Source of the DNA: Beroe ovata
Lineage: Eukaryota > Ctenophora > Nuda > Beroida > Beroidae
Length of the DNA: 31,064 nucleotides
Assembly (NCBI GenBank): GCA_946803715.1
Contig: CAMPET010000261.1
Coordinates: 11,239-42,302 of the forward strand
Direction of reading: 5' to 3'
Made by a program: the position numbers and the translations under genes. Position 1 is the stretch's first letter. Each line of letters opens with the position of its first letter. Below, one piece after another: positions 1 to 9,728 of the stretch. Below the pieces are notes generated by a model. That model did not search any database. It saw only the letters and a list, made by a program, of their open reading frames with translations, and was not told the DNA's origin.

Positions 1-41
1 CACACACGCACACACACACGCACAAACACACGCACAAACAC
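1..41. repeat. CA microsatellite
   Basis: CA-dominated simple repeat with CG and AAA interruptions at the window edge. It lies in the intron upstream of the first HERC2-like exon. A short direct repeat (AATTATGGTTCTCA, copies at about 42 and 57) separates it from the splice acceptor. Confidence 0.9.
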
Positions 42-71
42 AATTATGGTTCTCACAATTATGGTTCTCAG

Positions 72-408
72 GTACTCGATAAGTATCAACCCCCTGATAA
101 TTTCCTCCCTGAGAGTTACACCTGCTTCTTCCTGTTGAAAATCCCCAGATACTCATCGAAGGAAGTAAGTATGTGATATGGGGCTGCCCGATATCAGCAG
201 TATTTCATGCGATGTCCAATGATTACTTTCAACTTTGTAAGGATACACGTTGACGTCTCTTTTTTCCCTTTTTCTCAAGGTTTTAGCCGAGAAGCTGAGG
301 TATGCTATCAATTTCTGCAAGTCGATTGATACGGATGATTACGCCCGAATAACCCGAGGTGACGAGGTTATAGATGATGACAGTGACATTGAACTGGGAT
401 CTCAATGA
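72..408 (+). CDS. HERC2: HERC2-like HECT E3 ubiquitin ligase, last two exons
   Basis: Exons 72-164 and 280-408 join in phase 0 and encode the last 73 residues; the 5' part lies outside the window. The first exon carries the HECT active-site signature [18 protein letters not shown], in which the Cys of TCF is the residue that accepts ubiquitin from the E2. The second exon gives [20 protein letters not shown] and then an acidic tail (DDDSD) ending in GSQ. As I remember it, human HERC2 ends with nearly the same series ([31 protein letters not shown], then an acidic tail), so the assignment to HERC2 rather than another HECT ligase is good. The tail is shorter than in vertebrates. HERC2 is a giant ligase in DNA-damage and centrosome control; that role is family knowledge and is not visible here. 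The splice sites are clean: ttctcag/gt, gaa/gtaagt and ctcaag/gtt. Confidence 0.92.
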
Positions 409-642
409 CAGCCATCTTATTTCATGCATTTTATTCGCTATCACTATCACTATCAGTGAAAGTAGGTGACATCGATGAAACAAAATGCTCAGTCAAACTC
501 AATAAGTACAATTAACTACAACTTTGTATGTGGACTGTAAGTTTTTCTTCATCACTCTTGAGCCTTAATTATCAAAGTTAAAGAGCATTCATAGTATCAG
601 TTACCGTATAAGCCATTTCACGTTCACAGCGATATTGTTGAT

Positions 643-759
643 TTGTCAGATTCTATCTGACCTCTGTTTCTCGCGCGCCTTTATCGAAGGCCAAAACATG
701 GAGGCGCTCGCGCGCGAGAATTACTATTAGAGGTAAAATTTTAAGATAAAATCTGACAA
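643..759. mobile_element. MITE family A, copy 1
   Basis: The termini are TTGTCAGAT and ATCTGACAA, and the interior is a CG-rich palindrome (TTTCTCGCGCGCC against GCGCGCGAGAA). The flanks are ATTGTTGAT and ATTGTTCAA, which look like a decayed 9-bp target duplication. Three other copies share the ends and the interior. There is no coding capacity, so this is a non-autonomous DNA transposon. Confidence 0.8.
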
Positions 760-837
760 ATTGTTCAATGTTCATCATGATTCATCGCTGATTGTTCATG
801 GATGTCACGGTTGAACTTATAGTTATACTTGTAGGAT

Positions 838-901
838 TACTCCCTACCCTCGTTACTCCCTACCCTCGTTCATCGTTGGCGGATTTGAAGCATTGCTTCA
901 A
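838..901. repeat. 16-bp tandem pair plus small palindrome
   Basis: TTACTCCCTACCCTCG occurs twice in tandem and is followed by a perfect small hairpin, TTGAAGC ... GCTTCAA (885-891 and 895-901). The motif GGCGGATTT just before the hairpin recurs in the hairpin at 29575. Confidence 0.6.
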
Positions 902-1211
902 CTTCAAGCAAGATTGCCGACTGCAGGGAAAACCCCTCAGGGATTAGTAATACTATTACCTCTGCACTCTGCTTTAAGTTAATATAATTCTGGATTGTGG
1001 AATTAACAATTATATTTTCAGTTCACAGTTTGAATTTGAAAGTTATTAAGTTAAGACCTTGAGTAATGAGTATAATTATAACTGGTCTGGCGGACACGGT
1101 GGAGATCCTTGCTGTAAGTGTACGGCATGTTAATTTGTAATTGTTATTGTTAAACAAGGAATCGAAACGCTCGACTCAACCTCGCCGCTCAATTACGCGC
1201 TGCTCGCGACA

Positions 1212-1304
1212 TGTGCACACGTTGCGCGCCCCTGTTCTACTCAGTCACAGTGAACTGAAAAGTCGTAGACGCGCGGAGTATCTGGGTCACGCAGCGCGGG
1301 AACA
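1212..1304 (+). mobile_element. MITE family B, copy with perfect 8-bp target duplication
   Basis: The element runs from TGTGCACACG to GCGCGGGAACA and is flanked by exact copies of TCGCGACA (1204-1211 and 1305-1312). The interior words GCGCGCCCCTGTTCTACTCA, GAACTGAAAAGTCGTAGA and TGGGTCACGCAGCGCGGGAA recur in at least five more places in the window, on both strands. The 8-bp target duplication with short, weak inverted ends (TGTGCACA against TGTTCCCG) would suit a hAT-type MITE. It has no coding capacity. Confidence 0.85.
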
Positions 1305-1466
1305 TCGCGACAGAGGGCCTAGCATCGCCAGGCAGATTGTAAGAATAACTATAAGATGTAAGGCTGGAAACTTACTTACATCATACATGAAGGATTAAAG
1401 GCCAAGGAAACCCCGCCCGGCGGCCAGCCGCGGCCGCCCTAGCTCTAGCTCTACACCCAAACACCC

Positions 1467-1568
1467 TTGTAGGATTTCAACCTACCCTTGCTGGCGGGAT
1501 TTCATCCCTGGTAAGGCCAAGGGAGGAATGAAAATTGCGCGCACTGACGGTAGGGTAAAATCCTACAA
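1467..1568. mobile_element. MITE family C, copy 1
   Basis: The termini are TTGTAGGATTT and AAATCCTACAA, with inner inverted arms (CTACCCTTGCTGGCGGGATT, GGTAGGGTAAAATCC). The flanks CAAACACCC (1458-1466) and CAGACACCC (1569-1577) form a 9-bp target duplication with one mismatch. The same internal sequence recurs at 25300-25385. Confidence 0.8.
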
Positions 1569-1745
1569 CAGACACCCTGGCTCCCCGACATTTCAGATCA
1601 AAGCGTGCGCGTTAAATGTGAAATGAGGCCGAGGGGCCGCGCTCGCGCTAAGACATTAGAGGTTTTATACCCTGCTGTCGGCGCCGCGCAATTGTCATTC
1701 CGCCCAGCCCGCGCCCTTGCTAATTGGATAAGATTAAAATTCCGC

Positions 1746-1795
1746 TGTAGGATTGCAGGAAGGGTAGGGTCACTGGTCAGGGAGAAATCCTACAA
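1746..1795. mobile_element. MITE family C-like short element
   Basis: A 50-bp palindromic piece starts TGTAGGATT and ends AAATCCTACA. It shares its ends with family C but lacks most of the interior, so it looks like an internally deleted derivative. Confidence 0.6.
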
Positions 1796-1842
1796 GAGGG
1801 GCGCTGACGCACATTCGCATAATGCAAATGCAATGTGTGAGC

Positions 1843-2066
1843 TGTGCACAAGTCGCGTTGCTCGCCCCTGCAGGCCTTATTTACTCGGTGATCTAAAAAA
1901 GGAGACGCGTTGTCAGATGTTACCTGACCTGTTTCTCGCGCGAGCGCGCCTTCATGTTTCGGCCTTCGATGAAGGCGCGCGCGCCGCGCGCGAGAAACAG
2001 AGGTCAGATAAAATCTGACAAGGAGACGCGCAGCGCGCGAAATATTTGGGTCACCGCGCCGCGCAG
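1843..2066 (+). mobile_element. MITE family B copy interrupted by family A
   Basis: Family B sequence begins at TGTGCACA (1843), continues through GCTCGCCCCTG and TTACTCGGTGATCT, and breaks off at GGAGACGCG (1901-1909). It resumes after the family A insertion with GGAGACGCGCAGCGCGCGAA and ATTTGGGTCAC. The right end is diverged. Confidence 0.75.
1910..2021. mobile_element. MITE family A, copy 2, nested in B
   Basis: The 112-bp element has termini TTGTCAGAT and ATCTGACAA. The exact 9-bp target duplication GGAGACGCG lies at 1901-1909 and 2022-2030. Long CG-rich subterminal arms (TTTCTCGCGCGAGCGCGCC against GCGCGCGAGAAAC) would fold almost the whole element into a hairpin. Long inverted arms with 9-bp duplications are typical of Mutator-like MITEs. 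Confidence 0.9.
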
Positions 2067-2560
2067 GATTGCGTCGGCGCCGCAATATCAAAATTTCATC
2101 CGAATCTTGCCAGCAAGGCCATAGGGAGTGATCAGTGACAATTTTCACGCGCAATTATGAAATTTTCGTTATGGCCTATATCATCGACAATCAACCCGTA
2201 TATATTTTTTGTACTTTGTAAACTGACTGAGGTGTCAACGTGATCTGAGAATGACCCCGGCATATAGAATAAACTGTGGTCACATCACGAAAAAGTTTTA
2301 GTGTTTCTACCTATCAGGTGTTGACTGTTGGCAGTCTATCATATGCCTCACGTTTTTTTTATATCACAGACTCTTTCATATCACAAGAATGTACAGATTC
2401 TGCAGACAGAAACAACCAAATTTTACTTGGCTTTGGATAATTCATTTATTATATTTCACCCTCTTTTTAGGGATTGTCAGCTAAATTGTAGTATGAATAT
2501 CATAAGTTACATTCGGACATTTTAATAATTATTCATAACACTGGTATGCACTAGAAGACC

Positions 2561-5544
2561 ATGGTTATCAATATTTCAAATCTGGAAATTGATATGCCTG
2601 GGGAAGGAGGAACTTGGTATAAAAAGTCCATCAAGTGCCCAGATCGCTTTATAGATATCAGATATATTGGTGAAGGTTCATTTGGCTTAGTTGTGTGAGT
2701 AGGAAAGTCCGGAATAGCCATAATTGTTGTTAACTCTGCATGTTAGCATTTAGCATTCAACTGTCACTGATTCATTTAACTTTTTCTCACTGTCTACAAT
2801 GTTCAATCTTCTAAAGCACGTGTCATAGATTTTTGTTTATATCAAGCTGCCCCTGGTATTTCACAGGGATTGAAGGAATCAAGTTGACTTTATCACATCA
2901 GTTATCTCAGTTATCTACAACTTTCAGGTCAGGCCAAGATTCTCGAGAAAATGAAAAAGTAGTCATCAAAAAAATATATGCTCGTAAGACTTCAAGCAAA
3001 AACCTCAAAAATATATTAAGAGAGATTATCATAATGAAATGGACACTCAGTATAGATGTGAGTTCAAGTATTGTGAAATCTAAAAGCATTGTGAAATCAA
3101 ATAGATTTCATTGAGATGAGGATATATCAATATTGTACCCATTGTCATTTGGTTCTGTGTTATCAAGACAGTTTTTGTTTTCAGATAGTGCAACAGAATC
3201 TAGTATACATGGATCTGCTCAATGGGCTTCCATCTTCAGTGTATATTGTGATGAATCACTGTGGTCTCAACTTGAGAGACTTTGTTTCTAATCCTTCCTA
3301 CCTAGAGCTAGAACAGATGGCAAACATATTATACTGTATTGCCAGAGGACTCAATGTATGACATATATATTGTAATGGATTTAAGATGCAACTTTTTAAT
3401 TGGAATGCTACTCCCTAAGCACTCTATTGATAATACACATTTTTCAGTTTCTGCATGCTCTGGGTGTGTATCATCGAGTGAGTATATATATGAGCTCTAA
3501 TAGGTATTCTTGAAGCATGAATGCTTGTAAAAAGTATTGTAACTTTGTCATCAGAATACATGTATGTATACTTTTGTCACTCAGGATTTGAAGCCAGGTA
3601 ATGTCTGCATTGACAGGAGGGATTTCTCTGCTAAAGTAAGTGAACAACAATTAATTTTGAGGGATGTCATTTCAAATGATGCATTGATAACGTGACACCA
3701 GTCAGCCTGATACACATACCTAACAAGATATGTTAGATATGTATATCAGGCTGACTGGTGTCACGTTATCAATGCATCAGGTTAAAATGAAGGATGATCC
3801 TATTTTCGCATTTAAATGCTTAGATTTTTTGATTACATATAGCTTGCCCTCTTCCACTCCATGATCAAGTGTTATCATTTAAAAGGAACAACCCCTCAGC
3901 TGATTATGTTTATGTTGATAAGTTTTAATCATATTAGATCATTGATTTGGGACTTGCTCGGGTGAAACCTGAGGAATCCTCTGAATTGACAAGGCAGATA
4001 GCTACTACTTGTTACAGAGCTCCTGAAAATCTACTAGGCTTTAAATATGGCCCAAAGCGTAAGTCCACTTGAAAGTGCTACCTATTATAGTATTATGTTG
4101 CAAGGAACTTACTCCAGATACATCAAAATCACAGCTTATAGATGACTATCATCCAATGCATTGGGATAATTGAGTTCATTTCAGTTGATGTTTGGTCGTT
4201 GGGATGTATTTTCGGCTTCATGCTCGATGGTAATCATATATTTCGTGATCCCAACTTGGAAGGATCTGCTATCACCATCAAGAAAACTTTCGTGCTGCTA
4301 GGAAAACCACCTCAGGCCTTCATAGATCTGTTTCATGCGGTAATCATGGCCCTACACAGTATTTCCCATAATATCTTACCATTCCTTCCTTTACAATTGC
4401 TCATTAGCATTTGACTACCATATGATTACAGGAGCGTAAGAAAGTCAATCCAACCCACTATAGATATTTTCATGAGTTGATTGAGACGTACCAGAACCAT
4501 ACTCCTACAATGAAGAACCTTTTTAATAGGTTCAGCGATGGACCGAAAAAAGGTATTAGCTGGCCAATATAACGAAGGATGCATTCACCGATAAAGTGCA
4601 TAGTTGATAAGATATCATGTTTGGTAGGACAAAGGCCCCTTAATTATCTTATCATATACAGATGCTGGTATTGAGCTGCTAAGCGGACTTCTGAGATGGG
4701 ATCACTCTGAAAGATACAGTATATCTCTTGTGCTGGAAAGTGGCTTTGTTAAAGCAAACCGTCGAAGAAGTTTAGAGGTACCGTAAGTAATGTATCTATT
4801 ATGCATGGGTCTCCGATTCATTTATGTCAGTACTATAGATGTTTATTTTGATTCATGAATGTGGTGACTGTTAATTGTTACCTACCACCCTTGTTGAAAA
4901 TGCTCTGGAATCTTCTGGATTCAGCAACCATTGGTATTCCTATCCACTTTCAGGAACTTCCTGAGAAAGATCTTTGTGAAGCTGTCAGTGAGGCTCTAAC
5001 AGATCACGAAGAAAAAACAAAAAATCTGAGAGGAGATTCCCTCAAAAGTAAAGTTGATATTTTATTTATCATAGTGACTTTTTGGGTTATTCATCAAGTT
5101 ACATCTGACTCGTAGTACCTATCTAGTTGTGACCTTGAAGAATGCTATGTTGTCACTATTTGGGATTTTCATGTATTTCGTAACCAAAATTTAACATCTT
5201 TTAGAGTATCTGAGAGACTTCATCATTGACAAATACCCGGGTTATCCAGATTCTAATGATCCGGAAGATATCTTTTCGTATGAAACCACCAGTACCAGTG
5301 CGTAAGTGCATTATATTATACCAAGCTGTGTATATCGTATCCTTATATATGCGTTCCAACAAACAATATCCTGTTTCAAGATAGAAGCTGGAGTAGACGA
5401 AGTAAAATATTGACGGCCGGAGCCATCGCATTTTCACTGGGTTTCCCTTTACTAGCCAGACACATGCATGAACTTCCCCTCTTAAAGATCGGCGCTGTGA
5501 CCCTGCTAGTAGCTAGCATAGCATTGAAGCGCTTCATTCAGTGA
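2561..5544 (+). CDS. MAPK-like (CMGC) protein kinase with hydrophobic C-terminal tail
   Basis: Twelve exons join in frame to 459 residues: 2561-2694, 2928-3057, 3185-3355, 3448-3477, 3585-3635, 3938-4058, 4185-4339, 4432-4552, 4662-4777, 4954-5047, 5205-5301, 5385-5544. The kinase core is complete: P-loop GEGSFG (37-42), ATP-binding Lys59 in VVIKK, HRDLKPGN (catalytic Asp156), DLG instead of DFG (175-177), YRAPE (198-202) and LDVWSLGC. The layout YIGEGSFG...KK and DLGLAR...ATxxYRAPE matches MAP kinases, but the TxY activation motif is replaced by TRQ (190-192). After the kinase domain come an acidic linker and two hydrophobic stretches (about 415-431 and 437-454) ending KRFIQ, like a tail anchor or hairpin anchor. 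The 5' border is the first in-frame ATG before the P-loop; an upstream exon cannot be excluded. One donor (gag/gtaccg, 4777) is weak but is required by frame. Substrate and pathway are unknown. Confidence 0.85.
3678..3778. repeat. 101-bp near-perfect intronic hairpin
   Basis: It lies in the kinase intron 3636-3937. The arms 3678-3712 and 3744-3778 are a perfect 35-bp inverted repeat starting GATGCATTGATAACGTGACA. Counting the inner part the arms reach 48 bp with two mismatches around a 5-nt loop (AGATA). Weaker pairing continues outside (CATTTCAAAT against TTAAAATG). It is either a palindromic MITE or a hairpin RNA source. No target duplication is clear. Confidence 0.85.
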
Positions 5545-6303
5545 TTGTCTATGGAGGGCAACAGTACAAACTACACTACTATGGACTATGGAGTATGGAC
5601 TCCTCTCAAATCGGGTTAGAGTATTCAGGGAACAATAGTTTCGATAAGCATTGATTCCTCGGTCAATCCCCGCTTTAATAGATTAACAGGTGCTGTTTTG
5701 AGATGTGTATCTCTTCTGCTCTGGATTTTCATGATATAAACTTAAGTTTTCAGCGATTTTTTTCCTTTATGCTTTTATTGTATGATTTGTAATGTATTGT
5801 ATGATTAGTAATGTAGATTGTAGATAAATGGTATTTCTAAAATCATCTTCATTTAATCTAAGTAGCGCAAGGATAAGTTTTAAGATTTTTTAAAATTGGT
5901 ATATTATGTTGCAGTGTATGTGTCACTATTTCTTACGGTATCAGAGATGGTAATAGATTTTATGGAACACTCAGAGTCTTTATTCCTTCATGCACCATCA
6001 TTTGCAGAACAATGTTAAATCAGTGATGAGATGATTTTGTAACCGATACGTGTGTTTCTACTATTTTAAAACAATTTTTGTAACATTTTTTTAGAATTAC
6101 TACGTGTTTTACTAAATGAATCTCGAAATATCCCATTGAGGCATATTGATTATTGGGGTGGATATGATTTTTCCCGAAAAAAAGCTGTCATGGAATTAAT
6201 TGTTTTAGCATAATTCAATGCAATATACCTACTGGCTTCACAGGATATGAAAATAGCTAGGTATGGTGTAAAACCTGACAACAATTCTCACCCCTAGCGT
6301 ACA
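5545..6303. other. AT-rich intergenic region
   Basis: Downstream of the kinase stop the sequence is T-rich with several TGTAATGTA-type words and no clear AATAAA. No exon, repeat or structured element was seen. An acceptor-like CTCACCCCTAG ends 6 nt before the next ATG. Confidence 0.6.
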
Positions 6304-6828
6304 ATGACAAGCACACCCCAGAAGAACCGATCAACTCACTTTGAGAACCCGTATTCCGAATCAGGGGACGCCCCCAAGAAACAGCTCGACTCAGTCGAAC
6401 AGGTTCCATCCCATGTGCTGAGGGAACGGAACAGGCACAGTGACATTTTTAACAGAGAGGGGGTAGAGCCAGCTCCCGAGCTAGCAACTCCTGAACCAGT
6501 GAAACCAGTCAGGTAACCACCACTAGCATCAATTTAATCATTTACCAAGTTAACTTTTCAACATTAATTTCCTCAACACGGCATACCATTATTATGATTG
6601 ATATTATGATTATAATCATTGACAAGTCACTGAATAATATGACAAACGGGTTAATCGTCTCACAGGTCCAATGATGTGGAGAATGATAATGCTGCAGTAA
6701 TGTTTCGTAACAGGAACAGAGACAGTTCAATTTTCGGGAGCTCACCCGGAGAGGGCAACAATTCCTCTTCTCCTGCCCCCACTTCCCCTGCCTCTGGGAC
6801 TCCTCACAAGATATCCAATATCTTCTGA
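6304..6828 (+). CDS. Jupiter/HN1 (JPT)-like small protein
   Basis: Two exons, 6304-6512 and 6666-6828, give 123 residues. The protein is hydrophilic, probably disordered, and rich in Pro, Ser and Asn. A motif is repeated: RERNRHSDIF (40-49) and RNRNRDSSIF (84-93), and the chain ends SNIF. Repeated short motifs ending in S-x-I-F(G) in a small disordered protein recall the Jupiter/HN1 (JPT1, JPT2) family, which is linked to microtubules. The PPGG element of that family is absent, so the assignment is tentative. The start is the first ATG; an acceptor-like CCCCTAG sits 6 nt upstream, hinting at a spliced leader or 5'UTR exon. The intron is 153 bp with sites cag/gtaacc and ctcacag/gtcc. Confidence 0.6.
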
Positions 6829-6897
6829 TGTTGGAGGACCAACTTTGCATGATCACATATCCTATAATAGTGATTACAGTATGTTGCAGTCATGTCT

Positions 6898-6963
6898 ATA
6901 CTACTATGCTCTTTATACTATGCTCTTTATACCTATTACCTAATGCTATGCTCTTTATACCTA
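6898..6963 (+). repeat. Short tandem repeat CTATGCTCTTTATAC
   Basis: CTATGCTCTTTATA occurs three times, with one spacer. It lies downstream of the JPT-like stop; the rest of 6829-7670 is AT-rich and shows no other feature. Confidence 0.7.
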
Positions 6964-7670
6964 ACGCTAAACTATCTATATCCACTTCAGTTGAACCTTG
7001 ATTGCATGAAAGGCCAATAGATCCTTTAATCTCTAGCGTTAAGACTATAGGCACTATTCTCCGATGTTTTAACTTATTCAATTAGTATAGGAACTGCTTG
7101 TATAATGTATAATGTATATTTGGTAGGTTTTTTTAGTGCAATCGGTAATGATAAATTAGGCAACTATTAACTAATATCTATATCTAGTGATCTAAAATCG
7201 TTGAATTGACTTCAGAATTTCTAATTGGTGAGTATCTTTATAGGAGAACCAGCAGGGGTTTTGTTTCTTGCTTAATTCAGCCATTTTTGACTCTATGTAC
7301 GAATTCGCCGTAATCTGACTTCTATTGACTACCAAGTATTTATTGAATGAATTTATTCAGAATTGAATGTATAGTAGCTTAGGTATATCTCAGTTTCAGA
7401 CGAATGTATTATGGTATGAATGTATGAATGTTTACTTTTCTATATTTATCTTGCACTACATTTACCGCCGGTTATTTTGTTGATTTCGGTAGCATCATGG
7501 ATACCTACCCGCGCCGACACATTAACTGTTCACTTAGCAGGTTTGTACTGTAACGGCGACCCACCATTTCCTGAGATCATGTAATATCATCCCTACTATA
7601 TAATAACATTCCTATAATATTCCATATAGCTAGAGATGACGTTACTCCATGATATAATGAACCAGTGATA

Positions 7671-9485
7671 ATGTCCAGTAAGAAGAAAGACAAGAAGAAG
7701 AGGAAGTACTCGTCATCCTCATCCTCATCTGGGTCATCTACTTCCTCCTCCTCCAGTGAGTTAATTCACTCTAATTAACTAATCAATTAATTAATTAATT
7801 CACTTCTCCTTACATTATTATTACGATGTGTGCTTCAATATTCAACTCTTTGATCTTATGTACACTGTGATATATGTAGAGCATCAAGTGTAACAGACAT
7901 TCTTGTGAACAGTCACTTAACATTAATTTTTCTCAGGTTCCTCATCCTCCGGGTCCTCGTCTAAGAGGCAAGCTGGAGCGAGTTCAATCAGCACACCTGA
8001 TGTTCCACCTTCTGCACCGCCGGCAAGTCTTGACTGTGTCTCAGCCATGCTGCTAGATACGAAGCCCGATGAATTGATCGACCAGATTTTCATCATTCTT
8101 GATGAAACTGATGTAAGTGAGGAACAAAATGAAGTCATGACTTTTATCTATTTAGATGTGGGATGTCAAGAAATCAGATTTCTGTCTGTATTTCTTATAG
8201 AATCAAATGCACTGCTTGAGCTTCCAACTCTCAATTACAGATAAAAGAGCTGTGTCCCACGATCCTGAAGCACATGAGTGTAGCTGACCTGAAAGAGAAA
8301 GCTCTGAGGTCCGTAATAATAATCTAGTAACCAGAACTGTCGCAAAAACCCTTCCTTTCCTGTTTGCTATTTCATATTTCGTACAGTTTTGAGCCATACG
8401 TACGCCATCTATAGTTGTAGTACACCAGTCCTTCTTCTGCTTCTCGGATGACTCACTCATGTCTCTATTTCAGCTGCATAGCCGAACTCGATGAAGCAGG
8501 TCTTGAAGCTCTGTACACGAAGCAGGAGATTGACCCGGGTGCAGAGGAGATTGACAAAGCACTGATACAGCTCGGTCTGGTTGGGAACAGCACTGCTCTG
8601 CTGGATCGTGACACCAACAAGTGGAAAACCCTGGAACCAGAACCGACTGATGAAGCCGCTCCTGAAGCTGCAGACGAGGATACAGCTATATTCAGTGAGG
8701 AAGTCTCTGAAGCAGTCTCCTCCGAGAGCAAAGATCTGCCCAAGAGGAAACTTCTGGCTGACACACCGGCAGAATCTGTTGATGATGCTGAGGCATGGCG
8801 AGCAATCCTCATGAAGGACAAAGAGAGGATGACCATGACACTTGACACTACTGACGTCATTGCTAGTAACCTCAGTGATAAACCTATCGATTTCGTGCCA
8901 CAAGAAACGCCTGTAAGACGTCTCAACGACGAGGCAAGTTCGGCCGACTCTCGTCCCCACAGCCCGGGAAGCGGCAGAGAAGGCTCCCCACCGGTCATTG
9001 GGAATCCTCCTCTTGCAGTGGGCAATCCACCACTTGCGGAGGAACCAGAGAAGCCCAAGCTATCGTACAGACAGAGGGCGGCAGCGGCCGCAGCTCTGGC
9101 GGATGGGGAGGATGATGAGGATAAGATCTCAGCGGCAGACATGGACTCTGCGAGCGAATCAGACAGTGAGAGCTCCAGTTCTGAAGAGGGGGAGATCTCC
9201 GATGATGAGGAGGGAGGAGAGGAGGGTGGGGAGGAGAAAAAACCTCAGGTTGAGGGAGTAGAGGAGGGGTCAGTTGAGGTTAAAGAAGAACCAGCTTCTC
9301 CCAAATCTTCCCCACCAGTGGATACAATTGAGAAGTCGTCAGAAAGCAACTCACCTTTACACGTTGAACCAGATTGTAACTCAGATCAAGTCAAAACTGA
9401 GCCGTTGGAAAATGACGATAATAAACCAGAGGTGAAACAAGAAGTTGATGAAGATGAGACAGTTTCAGAACTTTATGCCCTATGA
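7671..9485 (+). CDS. CAAP1: CAAP1-like protein
   Basis: Four exons, 7671-7755, 7937-8112, 8241-8308 and 8474-9485, give 446 residues. The N-terminus is Lys-rich and then Ser-rich (KKKDKKKRK, then runs of Ser). Residues about 69-127 form the only folded-looking part: DELIDQIFIILDETDIKELC, PTILKHMSVADLKEKA, CIAELDEAGLEALYTK. This aligns by eye with the CAAP1 core of caspase activity and apoptosis inhibitor 1, as I remember it (FCIIGEKKLQKMLPDVLKNC, SIEEIKKL). The rest is a long acidic, Glu/Ser/Pro-rich tail with a short RQRAAAAAALAD element, probably disordered. Family members are nuclear and implicated in restraining apoptosis in vertebrates; function here is inference. The donor ag/gtccgt at 8308 is poor but is the only one that keeps the frame. 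The protein is about 80 residues longer than the human one, in the tail. Confidence 0.7.
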
Positions 9486-9728
9486 CGAAATATGCAGAAT
9501 ATGATCATTAATATCATGCTTTCATTTATCTTTTTATTCGTATTTATCTTCATTTTGTGAACTCAATTCATTATTTGAACTCTATAAAGCTTTCTCATGA
9601 ATACATGAGTGGCGAAGTCATAATTGAGAGCTACTTATTTGCTTGTTAACTTATTTGGATTCATGAACATTGCTAGGTATAAGCCTTAATTAGGTTTTAT
9701 CAATTACTTATCTTTAATATCGACAGGT

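Larger units (their letters stand above)
409..2560. other. Intergenic, repeat-rich stretch
   Basis: No credible exon was found between the HERC2-like stop and the kinase start. About 640-2070 is filled by MITEs that are listed separately. Open frames of up to 137 codons there (for example 1605-2018 +) run through CpG-rich inverted repeats and have no protein-like composition. The rest is AT-rich with nothing recognisable, apart from an AATAAA at 2268-2273 that is not tied to a gene. Confidence 0.7.

Noticed and set aside
1605-2018. 137-codon + strand frame in the repeat nest
   Set aside because: It runs through MITE inverted repeats; Arg/Ala richness comes from CGCG runs and nothing protein-like is conserved.
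8465-9142. 225-codon minus-strand open frame opposite the CAAP1-like last exon
   Set aside because: It is the antisense of a Glu/Ser-rich coding exon and consists of Ser/Ala runs; the + strand exons splice in frame and carry the recognisable domain.
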